From NCBI GenBank assembly GCA_002914845.1, contig JXTC01000076.1:28454-92453 (forward strand): a DNA stretch of 64,000 nt. Reading direction: 5' to 3'. Positions 36,845-48,575 of the stretch are shown piece after piece. The notes beneath the pieces are model-generated. The model worked only from the letters and a program-made list of their open reading frames with translations. It was not told where the DNA came from and made no database searches. The DNA is from Trema orientale (taxonomy: Eukaryota > Streptophyta > Magnoliopsida > Rosales > Cannabaceae). Position 1 is the stretch's first letter, and the number at the start of each line of letters is the position of its first letter. Made by a program: the position numbers and the translations under genes.

Positions 36845-36968
36845 TCAACCCAACTGAATCACTTACAACTAGAAAGAATAAAACCTCACAGAATCTAGGA
36901 GAGGAATCAACCCAACTGAATCACTTACAGCTAGAAAGAATAAAACCTCATAGAATCTAGGAGAGGAA
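36845..36968. repeat. 62-bp tandem duplication
   Basis: The unit at 36845-36906 repeats at 36907-36968 with only two differences by eye, so it is recent. It includes 'acccaactgaatcacttaca' and 'aaagaataaaacctca'. No coding sense. Confidence 0.9.
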
Positions 36969-37036
36969 TTAGAAAAGTATGTTTTTTTTCTTTTTTCTTT
37001 TTTAAAGGAATCTCAACTAATAAATTAATATCAAGG

Positions 37037-37336
37037 ATGAACTGTAAAAAAAATACCTTGAAATTTGAATATTCTGCAATTTAATTCTTGAAGTTTAGGC
37101 TCCGAAAAATAATACTCTGAGATCAATAATATCCTCCATTAAAATTAGTTCTTATTATTCTTCTTAATTTTGAAAAAATTATTGTCCTTTACCAGTTAAA
37201 GTTATTCAAAAAGTCAACTCTCTTATTAACTTTCAGGAATTCTTAATCTCAAAATATTATTTTGCAGAATTCAAACTTCAGGCTTTAAATTACAGAACAA
37301 CCAAACCTTAGGGTATTTTTTTTTGCAATTTTCCTT
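37037..37336. mobile_element. TIR element / MITE E (about 300 bp) downstream of the PPR gene
   Basis: The arms are inverted over about 80 bp. The left arm has 'ttctgcaatttaattcttgaag' and 'aataatactctgag'. The right arm has the reverse complements 'cttcaggctttaaattacag' and 'ctcaaaatattattttgc'. No coding capacity. Long arms of this kind are common in MULE-derived MITEs. Confidence 0.65.
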
Positions 37337-38081
37337 AACATCAAATCATTAGCCTTTGTCTACAATAACAAGAAACGCTTCAATTTTAATTCCGAAAATC
37401 CCCGGTAAATTAAGCATATATATATATATAAATGTAGTTTTACCTTTTAGCAGTGTCAAGTATCAACTCTGTACTTTCAGAGTTCTGCAATACAAAAAAA
37501 GAAAGAACAATTAAAACAGATTGATAAGAGAGGACAAGACTCGAGCATAATAGATTGAAGTCTTAGCTAAGGATTCGGAAAGAAAAAAAAAGTAGACTTG
37601 ATAAGATCTCTGGACTATTGCAGAGCCACCAAAAGTTTGAACCATATGATCCAATGACTGCAGGATTACAAATTGTTTAAAGCCAAATAATGAAGCTCCA
37701 AAGGGTAAAATTGTTCTCCATGCTACTTTCGTACAACTTCTCTGTTATCGTCAAAAAATTTGAACTTCAAGCCTAATACACGCCTACTTGTTCGACTACT
37801 TCCATAAGAATGGGTGGTGGAAACCACCATGGACGTACAAGCGAGCAGCAACTCTGATAAGTAAAACCCATAACATAGTCTTCTCCAATCCCACCCTTGC
37901 ATTGCATTAGACCGACAAATGATCAAAACCAGAGACACAGCGCAGCTATAAGGCCAGAAGATTTCTCCAGCGTTCGCTATCTCTGCCAATGGCCTATTGA
38001 GATATCAGATCAAAAACTTATTTCCAAGAATTCCATCCTCATATATTGCTACATGAAATTCATGCAGTAGATGCAGAAACC
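37337..38081. other. PPR 3' flank
   Basis: No gene is recognised. An 88-codon minus-strand frame (37989-37723) has no known domain and is most simply PPR 3' UTR or flank. A short TA repeat lies near 37416-37430. Confidence 0.45.
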
Positions 38082-40430
38082 TCAGAGCCTTTTTCCTTTT
38101 TCTGGAACAGAAACCTCATAGCCTTGTATGAACTTTCTTAATTTGTCTATTTTGCCAGCTGCAGAAAGCCACTCGGTTAGTATTTCCATGGTTATATAAT
38201 CAGGATGACAAGCCTGTTCAACCATTCGATCCATGAATTTAAATGCCTTCTCCAATAAATTCTTCTCCCTAAGGCCTTTGAACAGGGCATTGTACGTGGT
38301 GGTATTTGGCTTCACCCCTTGAGCTTTCATATCGTCCATCAGAGAAAGAGCTTTTTGTACTTCATTTCCCTTGCAGAGAGCATCTATAAGAATATTGTAT
38401 ATTACAGTATTGGGTGGAACCTTTGACACAAAAGTCATCTTTCGGAAAAGTTTCATGGCTTCCTTAATGTTGTCAGTCAAGCAATATCCATGTATGAGGG
38501 TTCCATAAGTGACAACAGTCGGCACAAGACCCTCAGATAACATTTTCCTCAGCACTCTATGAGCAGTTCCCAAGCTTCCAGTTTTGCTGAGATGGGATAT
38601 TAAGATATTGTATGTGGCAGTATCTGGCTTGATTTCAGCCTCTTCCATTTCCTTGAGCATCTCATAAGCTTTATCCAGCTTGTTCTTCTTGCAAAACCTG
38701 CTAATTAGGACATTGTATGAAATGATATCCATGCCAAACCCGGCCTCTTTCAGCTTCGATACAACCATGCTGGCGTCATCCATCCTTCCAGCTTGACTCA
38801 AACCAGAGATCAAGCTGTAGTATATAATCGCATCGGTGGAACTTCCACTGCTCAACATCCGTTCAAACAATTCCATTGCCTTATTAATATTGTTGACGTT
38901 ACAGAAGGCGGTTATCAAAGTCGAGTAAGTAACTACATTCCCTTTAATACCGTCCCTTTGCATTTCATCAAACAACTTAACCGCACTACTGATTCTTCCA
39001 TGCCTGCACAAACCATCAACCAAAGTATTAAGGGTGATAACACTTAGTGGCACTTTCTTCTCCTTCATTTGATCAAATAGCTCCATAGCCTTGTCAATCT
39101 CCCCAACTTTGTTAAACCCATCTATCAAACAATTGTAGGTGACAGCATTAGGAGCAGAGCATTTTTGTGATCTCATTTGTTCCATCAATTTCAATCCTTC
39201 TTCCTGCCTCCCCACCTTACAAAGTCCATCAATCAAAGTGTTATAAGTAACCACATCAGGTTCAACCGAGTACTTTCCTCTCTCTGCTCCTACTCCTCCA
39301 CGCATTTTTTCAAACACCTCCAATGCGTCATCAACTCTCCTAGATTTGCACAAACGATTGATAAGAATCGAAAAAGTAACAACATCAGGCTTAATATCTC
39401 TTTCTTTCATCTTCGCCATAAGCTCATTCATCCTCTTGAAATCACTACTCCTTCCCAAACCCGTCAAAAGCGCGTTGCAAGAAGCCACTAAAACAGAACC
39501 GCCGGACTTCATCGCATCATTTAAAACATCCCAAGCATGATCAATCTTCCCATCCCTACAAAAATTTGTGATCAACTGGGTAAGCCTCAGCGTGTCAGGA
39601 AACACACCATGATCACCAAATTTTGATAACAATCCAACGATTTCCTCGTCCTTGAATCGCCTACCAGGCCGATCTCTCCTCAAAATCCTGGAAAACACAA
39701 TTTCACCAGTAACATCATTGGGAGGGAACTTCGCATTTGGTTCAAGCATTTCTTCGAGCACATGTAGTGCTTCATCAACATTCCCCAAATTGAACAACAC
39801 ATCAATCAAACGATTACAAACATGGGTATTCTTACTATCCGGGTCGAGTTCTTTAGACACAAGAAGCAACTCCTCCCTCATACCGGCCCTTCCCAAGCAA
39901 CCAAAGAGAAGGGTCGCGGCATTAAAGGTGAGCGGAACATTCCGCTCCCGCGACGCCGTATACAGGTCAAAAACCCTTTTTCCCCAACTGGGTTCTCGGC
40001 TAGCGACCTCGAGAACGGCCTGGAAAACGTAAGATAACAATGGCGAGTCTTCTGGGCATTCCGAATTTTCTCGAACATAATCCAAGAACTTGAGAGCTTT
40101 GGCAGAAGAGCCCAACCGGCGAGCGATATGGAAGAAACGTTTCGAGGAGGAAATTTCGGAGTCGGAGTACAGGAGACGGCGGAGCTGGTCAAGGTCCCAG
40201 TCGTTCTCCGGCGCTTGGAGGAGTTCGATCACCTGGTTTATGGAGGTTTCGTGGTCATGATGAGAGTTTGATTCGAGCGACAGGTGGCGGAGAATGGAGA
40301 GCGAAAAGGGGTTCGATGATCGGGGTTGAAGAAGGTGGAAGAGTCGATTCGATTGCTTTGATGCAAAGAGTGATACGATTCCCATTTTTCGTCGAGTTTG
40401 AGAGTTCGGTGATCTCTGTCTCTTGCTCAA
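38082..40430 (-). CDS. P-class pentatricopeptide repeat protein (At3g61520-like), probably mitochondrial
   Basis: A single intact exon of up to 782 codons, as is usual for plant PPR genes. From about residue 210 to 760 it consists of roughly 15 tandem 35-residue PPR motifs with no E/DYW tail. Clear examples are 'PDVVTYNTLIDGLCKVGR' and 'PNAVTYNCLIDGFNKVGE'. The overall look matches the At3g61520/At5g28370 group. Residues 16-60 ('MGIVSLFASKQSNRLFHLLQ' and on) are rich in Arg, Ser, Leu and His and poor in acids, like a mitochondrial presequence. The second Met (codon at 40385) is therefore the more likely start, giving 767 residues. P-class PPRs bind single-stranded organellar RNA, each motif reading one base through residues 5 and 35 (family knowledge); the target is unknown. 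A TIR element begins about 50 bp upstream of the first Met. Confidence 0.93.
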   Translation of the reverse strand: MSKRQRSPNSQTRRKMGIVSLFASKQSNRLFHLLQPRSSNPFSLSILRHLSLESNSHHDHETSINQVIELLQAPENDWDLDQLRRLLYSDSEISSSKRFFHIARRLGSSAKALKFLDYVRENSECPEDSPLLSYVFQAVLEVASREPSWGKRVFDLYTASRERNVPLTFNAATLLFGCLGRAGMREELLLVSKELDPDSKNTHVCNRLIDVLFNLGNVDEALHVLEEMLEPNAKFPPNDVTGEIVFSRILRRDRPGRRFKDEEIVGLLSKFGDHGVFPDTLRLTQLITNFCRDGKIDHAWDVLNDAMKSGGSVLVASCNALLTGLGRSSDFKRMNELMAKMKERDIKPDVVTFSILINRLCKSRRVDDALEVFEKMRGGVGAERGKYSVEPDVVTYNTLIDGLCKVGRQEEGLKLMEQMRSQKCSAPNAVTYNCLIDGFNKVGEIDKAMELFDQMKEKKVPLSVITLNTLVDGLCRHGRISSAVKLFDEMQRDGIKGNVVTYSTLITAFCNVNNINKAMELFERMLSSGSSTDAIIYYSLISGLSQAGRMDDASMVVSKLKEAGFGMDIISYNVLISRFCKKNKLDKAYEMLKEMEEAEIKPDTATYNILISHLSKTGSLGTAHRVLRKMLSEGLVPTVVTYGTLIHGYCLTDNIKEAMKLFRKMTFVSKVPPNTVIYNILIDALCKGNEVQKALSLMDDMKAQGVKPNTTTYNALFKGLREKNLLEKAFKFMDRMVEQACHPDYITMEILTEWLSAAGKIDKLRKFIQGYEVSVPEKGKRL

Positions 40431-40480
40431 CTCAACTCAAACTGCATATTATTGAACCCCAGCCACTCGAGAGAAACANA

Positions 40481-40993
40481 TTATAGCCCTGAAATTATAT
40501 TTGTACCACTTTAGCTGCTCAATTTTAAATTTCCACGATGATCATCCATAAATTATATAATTATTATGACAATAACACTTTTATTACTGACGGTTAAATA
40601 TTTAACAGAAATAAATCATTATAAAAAGCATAATTTGGTAACTCTGATCAAAAATAGGACTCTGAAATTTTAATTTTCACAAAAGACTACTAAAATTTAT
40701 ATATTTATTGTAGTAATGACTATTTTTTTTTCCACAAACTATTAAGTTTTTAACAAAAATAAATCATGTGCAAAGCATACAATTTTGTAACTATGAATAA
40801 GAACGAGATTCTGATTCATAAAAGTGAATAATACCCAATTATACTATTTGTCCATGACTATTTTCTGTTAAAAAACTAACAGCTGTGACAAATGGGTCAT
40901 TGTTGTAACAGTTAGATAATTCAGGAGCTACTACTATATAAGTTAAAGGTTCAGAGCTAAAATAGTACAATGTGTATAATTTAAGGACCATAA
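40481..40993. mobile_element. TIR element (MULE-MITE-like, 513 bp) in the PPR promoter
   Basis: The left end 'ttatagccctgaaattatat' and 'ccactttagct' are matched in reverse complement by the right end: 'agctaaaatagtacaatg' and 'ataatttaaggaccataa'. The interior is AT-rich with paired 'taacagaaataaatca'-type arms and no coding capacity. A clear 9-bp target duplication was not found, and an N at 40479 blurs the left border. Confidence 0.6.
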
Positions 40994-42449
40994 CTTTTTT
41001 TTTTTAATACAAGGACCATAACTATTATTAATCCTAATTTTTCATTTATTTACTCTTTGATGTTTTTTTGTCGTTTTAGAAGCAAAAATATGTCGTTACT
41101 AGCTTGTCGGTCAAAAGTGTAATAAAGGAGTTGTCATTTGGCGTTAAAAACCTTTGATGTTGTTTTCTTCATAAGATGTTGTTTGGTTCCTAAAACGACA
41201 TGTAGTTTGTCCTTGGGAATTTTAAAACGATGCCTTGTTCTTGATGTTTGCTACCTGTCTATTTTTAATTTTTCACCGTGATGCTCGTTTTTTATGCATC
41301 TAAGCTGCATGTGTTTTATATTAAAAGTACTTAAAACTCATTGTAGTTTGTATTTTGAAAGTTTTAGAATCATTTATGTAAAACGATTGCAGTTCTTTTG
41401 TTTAGGCTGAAAAAACAAAAATTTTATTTAGTGATCGAATGGCACATCAACAATGTCGCTCAAATATGGTCTATTTTCGTCATATATGTAATTACGTATA
41501 CGTAACATGCTTCAACAAACAGTGATCATCAAAATGGCTTGTTTATGTTGAAAAAAAAAGTATGAATTATATATGTGTATCTTTATGTGGGTCTATAAAT
41601 ACTATACTTGGCAACTATGAGCTTCAAATAACTTGGTAATTCATGCAAAGTGAAATTTGGGAATACCATTGATGTCATGTTGCATGGACACACACCAATG
41701 AAAGCCAGGATTCTTCAAATTGACATCGTACAATGATTGGTAATATTCCTATTAACTTTTTCCGAACAAAATGCCGGATATGAACAAAAGAATCCCGCTA
41801 CGTCATTTGAAAATACCCTTTAATTTAAGCCATTAAAAATTCACTCGTGCTACCACTTTCAGGCGCTGATATCACAAACCACTTCCAATGATGGCTAAGC
41901 TGCTTTCAAGTTATGAACACACACTTTTACTGAAGAATAACTTTTTTCTTTTACAATTCCATTCCAGCTGCATGTTTCAGATAAATAAATCAATATATAC
42001 CTTCCTTCGCTGTTACATTTATAGAAATGAGGAAAGGGAGGAGGGCCTTGATTTATACTTATTCCTCAAAGTGAGGAATTTTGGCATTTCGCCTTTTTCC
42101 AAAACATGGTAGATTGAGAAAGACAAAAGACACAGACACAAAGATAGTCACTAACAATTTATTATGCTATTATTTCAGCAAAAGCCAAAAAGCAAAAAGA
42201 AATTCATAAATTGATCAATAGGCTCATCCACAAATTCAAAAGTCAGAGTACCTTTTTTCATCTTTAGGGGAAAAAAAAAAAACCAATAATATGAGCAGCT
42301 ATGGTGCTTAACATGTGTAACTATGTGATTTGTTGACTTATTGTAAAATTAATATATGAATCACACACTTTTATAACTATGTATGTGGTAAAAAGGTATC
42401 ATGTGTGCGTGTTTTTTTTAAGAGAATGAAATTGAATATTAGAAGTTCT
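40994..42449. other. Intergenic, nothing firmly recognised
   Basis: Short repeats of 'aaaacga(c/t)(a/g)' wording occur at about 41150-41260. A 74-codon frame at 41888-42112 has no known domain. No gene is supported. Confidence 0.4.
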
Positions 42450-42481
42450 TTTTTTAAAAAATTAATATTTCAATCTTACTC

Positions 42482-42761
42482 CTAGAAAATATGATTTTGT
42501 CAAAATCATCATATTCATTCAATTCTTTTTCAATAAGTTTATCGTCAATTATTTTCGCAAGAATTTATGGACCTTGAACAATAATATTCAATAAATCATC
42601 ACCCATGAATTTAAGAAATTTAAGTATTTTAATTTTCCAAATATTATAGTCAACACCATTGAAAAATGGTGGTCTAGTTGAAAACTCCTCATTTGAAAGA
42701 TTTTGAAAATCGTTTAGGCAAACCATCTCAAGACGGTTAAGTCTTTTAAAATTAAGCACCA
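42482..42761 (-). pseudogene. Inverted N-terminal gag of the copia element
   Basis: On the minus strand, just after the PBS, a frame contains 'RPPFFNGVDYNIWKIKI'. This is the 'P.F.G.NY..WK..M' start of plant copia gag (DUF4219/UBN2 type). It continues with stops to a 'EYDDFDK'-like segment near 42500. The sequence then switches abruptly to plus-strand LTR start at 42481. Confidence 0.75.
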
Positions 42762-42763
42762 AA

Positions 42764-42774
42764 CTCTGATACCA
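42764..42774 (-). other. Primer-binding site (initiator Met-tRNA type)
   Basis: On the minus strand 'tggtatcagag' lies two bases after the LTR end (42777). It is the standard complement to the 3' end of plant initiator Met-tRNA used by copia elements. Its orientation proves that this LTR is the 5' LTR, inverted. Confidence 0.85.
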
Positions 42775-42776
42775 AT

Positions 42777-44246
42777 TGTTAGCCCAAGATTGACTATCCA
42801 AGAGGGGGGTGAATTGAGTTTTAAAACTTTTTTAAGAAACTTTTAAACTATATAAAATCATAGACCACTCTTTTGAAACTTTTAAGCTAAATCAATAATA
42901 ATACCATAACAATAATACAAAGTATATTAATCACACTATATATCAAATACACAATCAAATAGTTTGCAATAAAGTAAAGAGTATAGGGATAGAGAAAATA
43001 CAAATTCAATTTTTACGAGGTTCAATAAACACGACAATTTGCCTACATCCCTAGCTCTCAGCAACTTGTTTTGGGCTTCCACTATTCGGATTAAGATTGT
43101 GGGCTTGACCGAACCTTTTACAAATAGAGTGAATTCTTCTTAGGCTCACCCACCCCTTTACAATAGTCTTGATTCTGGCTCTATCACGCTTTATCACGGA
43201 TTGTTTTGACTCTGGTGTCAACCTNNTAGGATTGTTTAGATAATGGTGCCAATCTCACCAACTCACGAGTTGTTTAGACTCTAGTGACAACCTCACCTAC
43301 ACTCGGATTGTTTAGACTCCGATGGTAACCTCATCTAAATCAGGTCATTTAGACTCTGGTAGTAACCTCACCTATGTACAGATTGTTTATGACTCCGGTG
43401 CCAACCTCATCTCACACTCAATAGTTTTTCAATGTAAGAGTGAACACACTCAAGAACTCTCCTCACAAAAGTAATAAATACAATTTTGGCTTAGGAGATT
43501 TGAGAACAATGCACAATAGATACTCTAAAATTGGCTCAATATGATTTGAAAGTTAATTAAATGAAAGAATAGGCTTTTATACTTTAAAAGTAGTTGGATA
43601 ACAATTTAGGTTCATGCAAAGTCTTTTAAGTCTTAAAATAGCTTCTATTTATAAGCTTGTATCAAAACTAGCCGTTTCTAACCGTTAGATATACTTTCTT
43701 CCATTTTCGGTAGACCAGAAATGAGTTTTTAGTAGATAAAAATACTAGCTGTTGGTAGTGCTTTTACAACGGTCAAATTTTAACAGTGATATTTTTGTTT
43801 CGTAGCCATTTTCAGTAGACCGAAAATTCTGCTTATTTTGGCTATTTCAGCATTTGGCTATTTTTTTAGATTTTGACAGCTTTGGCGTTTTTTAAAAACT
43901 AACTTCTAAACTTGTTTTAAACACTTTAAAAATATTGGAAATCAATTTGCAAAGAATATTTTGGCTATTGCAAACTTGTTTTAGTTTCACAAAGATATTT
44001 AACAATAATTTACAAAGTGTTTATACCAAAACAAATTCTAGTTTGCAAATAGAAAATCTTCTTTTAGCTTATGTCAAATAATCATGATGTTAAATATATT
44101 TGTAACTTATTTAGACTCAAGAAATTATGTTTTAAGGAATATTTTGCCTATTCAAAATCATTATTTTCTATTTTCAAACTTCTATAATAAAATAACTATT
44201 TTAAGCTTAAGATGGTTTGAAAACTCTTTTCAAACCATGAGCCAAT
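42777..44246 (-). repeat. Inverted 5' LTR (about 1.47 kb visible) of the copia element
   Basis: This is the reverse complement of 48854-50323, with point differences and indels. It starts TGTTAGCCC on the plus strand and is cut at 44246 by the N gap. The first ~250 bp of the LTR (equivalent of 48606-48853) are not seen. It contains two Ns at 43225-43226 in its minisatellite. Confidence 0.85.
43190..43420 (-). repeat. 38-41-bp minisatellite in the inverted LTR
   Basis: Repeated 'gattgtttagactc(t/c)ggtg' and 'aacctcacc' units, about six copies, some degenerate. The same array lies in the 3' LTR at about 49710-49925 in the other orientation. Confidence 0.8.
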
Positions 44247-44386
44247 NNNNNNNNNNNNNNNNNNNNNNNNNNNNNNNNNNNNNNNNNNNNNNNNNNNNNN
44301 NNNNNNNNNNNNNNNNNNNNNNNNNNNNNNNNNNNNNNNNNNNNNNNNNNNNNNNNNNNNNNNNNNNNNNNNNNNNNNNNNNNNNN
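44247..44386. other. Assembly gap (140 N)
   Basis: Unsequenced. By the inversion model it hides the right breakpoint, about 250 bp of LTR start and roughly 80 bp of gag, which is more than its nominal 140 bp. Confidence 0.95.
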
Positions 44387-45490
44387 AGTGTACAAATGGC
44401 TACTAGTGCACATGAAATATGAAAAATGCTTAAAAGCTCATATGAAAATACAAATCAAATTAAAGAAAGTAAAATTCATGTATTTGTGCATGACTATGAG
44501 TTATTTGAAATGAAAAGTGATGAATCTATTGCTCAAATATTTATGAGATTTACTACCATCACTAATGATCTTCATACTCTTGGAAAAACTTATAGCAACA
44601 CCGAAATGGTAACAAATGTTCTAAAAACCTTAACAAAAGTATACGAAAAATATGTGGTTGATATTCAAGAAAAGAAAGACGTCACCAATGTTTCTCTAGA
44701 AGAACTTATCAAATTTCTCATTTCTCGTGAGGTCATGATGATCAAAAATAAAAATCAAAATGGGGAAGAAGAAAAGGAAATAAATGCCACATAGGTTGAT
44801 AATAGAAATGATGAATTAAATAAAGAAATTCAAAAGGAGATGGGTAACATGTACTTTATAGCTATCGATGGTGAGGTAAAATCTCTTGAACTCAATGATG
44901 ACTTATTTGATGAATTTAATAATGAAAGTGATGAAGAAGAGTTATTATACAATAAGCTACTTGATGATTTTAATGAATTGCATGATAACTACAAATTACT
45001 TGTTTTGAAAAATAGTACTCTCAAAAAGAAATTATCTCTTTTATTAAAAGAACTTGAGAAATTTTCAAAAGAAAAGGAAGTTATTTTGACTTGTGATATA
45101 TGTGTATCTTTGAAAAATGAAAATACTTCCTTAAAAGAAAAAGTTTTAGATTTAACCAATATTATCCACAAGTTCACAAATAGAAAGAAAAATTTTGATT
45201 TAATACTTGGCGGACAAAGATGTGTTTTTGACAAATGAGGTATAGGATACAAACCTTTCATAAAACGAAAGTATCTCAAAAATTATTTTGTCAAAGCAAC
45301 ATCTAGTAAAGACTCAAAATATGTATGTAATTATTACAACTAAAATGGACATACAAGCTTTTCATACTCTATTAAGAAAAATGCATATTTTGGTGTTAAA
45401 CAAGAATGAGTACCAAAGATTTCAAAAACTAACCCTCAAGGACCTAAAGTTATATGGGTACCAAAAATCTAAATTTGAATCTTTGTTGTA
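44387..45490 (+). pseudogene. C-terminal gag of the copia element (UBN2, broken)
   Basis: The frame reads through 'TSAHEI', 'ESKIHVFVHDYELFEM' and 'FTTITNDLHTLGK', the core of the plant copia UBN2 gag domain. A Glu/Lys/Leu-rich coiled-coil-like stretch follows (about 44930-45180). The zinc knuckle near 45325-45365 keeps its His, but two Cys positions read as Tyr, consistent with G-to-A/C-to-T decay. In-frame stops occur at 44420, 44792 and 45236. 'VIWVPK' near 45450 is the usual end-of-gag wording. It is not functional. Confidence 0.8.
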
Positions 45491-48400
45491 AGAGTAAGCA
45501 AGAAAGTGGACGCTCCAAGAACAAAACCAATGACTTCACCAAGCTCTCAATTTTCAAAAAGAAATGATGGTAGATATTTCGTTTCTGAAGACAATACAAA
45601 AAGCAAGATCATTGGCATAAGTAATATCGGTAACATTTTTTTGCATATCTTTGAAAATGTCTTACTAGAAATCTAATATGCCTAATTTTTGTCAACTAAG
45701 TAATTAGAGTTATTGAGTTTTTCTTTTACTCTTTCAAATATTCAATTTTGAATTCTTGAACAAATGAGATTATATATTTTAATAAAAATAAATTATTATT
45801 GTGAAAAGGTTTTCAAGTCAAGATATTTTTTTTTCTGCTTTAAAGGAAAATATTTATTGATTATAGCATAAAGGATTTGGACATGCTAATATAGTTACAA
45901 TTTAAAATCTTTACTAAAAGAATCTTGTTATGGTTTACCTAGTCTATTTTTTTTTTTTGGAAATGACCAGATTTGTAAAGCGTGCCACTTTGAAAAATAA
46001 GTCATTTTTTTTTATGATACTCTTGAGGTAGTTGATTTTTGTTTTTTGTTTTTTAAAAAAAAAGATTTACATGATTTTTTTTATTGGTTTCAAAATGACT
46101 TTGACCATATCGAATGCAAATATTTTACTAAAATATTTTTAGGCCAAAGTCATTAACACTATTTGTTATGTTTTAAATCGAGTGTTGATTAAACTTATTT
46201 TGAATAAAATATCTTTATGAGTTTTGAAATGATCAAAAGCCCAATATTGGTTATTCCAGATTCTTTGGATGCAAATATTTTGTTTTTTTTAACACCAAAA
46301 ACAACTTGAAAATATTGATTCAAAATCCAATATTGGAACTTTTTTTAGTTATTCTACTATTAGTAATGCATAAAAAGAGTTTTTTAATAAAAGAACTATA
46401 AGTAGTAAATAGATCTATGCATGAGGTATTTGATGAAACTAATGACTCCTTCAAGGAGAAAAGCATAGATGATTTTGTTGTAGGTATGGTATTAAGCTTG
46501 AATGATTAGAGCTTAACGACAAATCAAAAGATGATAATTAAGTCTAACCTTAACACAAAGAAGATGAAGAGCTCTTGGAATGATGGAATCTTCATCAACT
46601 AATCGAAATTTTATTCTTAAAAAGTTTAAGCTCAAGCATTTAAAGCCGATGAAGACACCGAAAGAAAGAAAACCTGGTATGTTGATTAATGAATTATCTT
46701 GAGTTGACTTTGTTTATATATTGTTTGTTTTGCATTCCATGTTCTTTATATTGATAATTTTTCTTTGTTTTAGTTGATGGTTTAATCATTTTTCTCATTT
46801 TTCAAAAAAAAAAATCAAAAACTAGCAAAAATAGGGTTTTCGGCAGACCGAAAATTCCACAAGTCCATCGAAAAAGTGGCATGGAAAATCAAGCTTTTTT
46901 TTGGTCATTTTCGGCGGACGAAAAAGCTATTTTTGGTCTACCGAAAACTCGCAGCAGGTCGTTTATTTAAGTATTTTCAGCGGTTTTTGAATTATTTTCT
47001 TCGGGTTTTATTTGAATTTTTACTTTGAGCTTAATTTTAACTAATATATTAAATTAACTAATATATTAATTACTCATATGTGATTCAAATGGATTGCACA
47101 ATGCATATTGCTTAAACTCTTATATTTGTGTAAATAGTTAATAACTTTTACATGACAAATATCGTGCATATTTAATTGGATCTATATTAGTGATGTATTG
47201 GAACTCAAAATGATATGTTATCTGAATTCAATATTTATATTTTGTAACTTTGTCATTTTGAATATTTATGTATGATTATTCAATTCCATGACATTTATGA
47301 GAACATATTTTTGATGAATATTATATAAGGTTCTCATTAGCTTTCAAGACATACTTTGTTATGCTTTATCTTTTCTAAACATCTATTTCTTATGGTTATT
47401 TAAACTTGGATAATATGTCATGTTTGGATTAGATACTTATTATTGGTTACTTATTCATATTTTTACTTTGCATTTGTTAATTAGTATCAATCGTCCTTCA
47501 TGTTTATGCAACTTTTTGATGATATCAAAAGGAGTTGAAGTAAATGTATTGATTTAAAACAATGATCAATTTTTTCAAAAAATAATTAGCATCCATAATT
47601 GATATCACTCATATGTGATCTTTTTTTATTTTGGTTATTGACATTTTGATCATGATTCATATATTGGGGGGAACATATTTATGATTTGCTTAAGCTAGAT
47701 TTGTCATTATCGTTCTTCCATGAATTTTGATATGCTCTCTTTATAGTTTGATAAAAATAAAAAAAGAAATTATTTCACTATTGTGCTTGAATGATTTGAA
47801 TTTCTCTCATGCTTTGTGATGATTATACTTAGAGAAATATTTTTTTTAACAAGTAAAATATTAAGATTTAGAGCTTTCATGATCTTGATTAGATGCAACT
47901 TCTCTAGTTTGAATATGTTAACATATAGTTATCATACTTATTATCAATAGAGGAAGTTTTTGCCAAAATTTAAAAAGAATGCTCTTATTTTTACTTTGGC
48001 ATCATACTGTTGTTCAATCTTTTATTTGATATTATTATTCTTATTTTGAAGATTGTTCAAATCTAGATTCCTATTATCTACTTATTGCTGAACTTATAAT
48101 AGTATTTTTCAAATTGGGAGAAAATTATTTATATATTGCTTTTTCATACACTTTTATCATGAATTTAAATGGAGACAATATAATAGTAAATTAATATGGG
48201 GAGAATCTTATTTCAAAGAGATAGATTAGTTTTCATAAGATATCTAGTTTGAAAATTTATTTCTATCTTTTTAATGATGTCAAAAGGGGAAGAATAATGA
48301 TAATTTATGAATATGATGAGAAAAAGATTTATTTATGAGTATGCATATTTTAAGGGGGAGAACTTTGTTTAGCATACACACATTTTTAATTTTCTCAAAA

Positions 48401-48562
48401 TATGCTTATGATGCTTAATTGAGTTATAAAAGGGAAGCAAGTCTTTTTACTCAATAGAGCTTAAAATATGGTAAGGATTAAGGTAAACTTGCCAAATTTC
48501 ATATTTTCGAATCCTTATTGCATATAATCTTTTATCTCATAAATCAATGTTTGTCATCATCG
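45491..48562 (+). other. Internal non-coding region of copia element; pol deleted
   Basis: About 3 kb, AT-rich, with no protease, integrase or RT motifs. A short frame at about 46413-46510 reads 'SMHEVFDETND', resembling the linker between integrase and RT in copia pol ('VHVVFDE'). That suggests pol was removed by internal deletion. Palindromic 'ttttcgg...ccgaaaa' motifs cluster at about 46835-46945. Confidence 0.55.
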
Positions 48563-48575
48563 AAAAAGGGGAGAT
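48563..48575 (+). other. Polypurine tract
   Basis: 'aaaaaggggagatt' lies directly before the TGTTGAG of the 3' LTR, the site where plus-strand DNA synthesis is primed. Confidence 0.8.

Noticed and set aside
37723-37989. 88-codon minus-strand frame downstream of the PPR gene as a separate gene
   Set aside because: No known domain and no exon or promoter evidence. It lies where PPR 3' UTR or flank is expected.
38793-40037. Plus-strand frames over the PPR gene
   Set aside because: They are opposite-strand shadows of the intact PPR reading frame, with no family content of their own.
41888-42112. 74-codon plus-strand frame as a small gene
   Set aside because: No recognisable domain, no splice or promoter support, ordinary intergenic composition.
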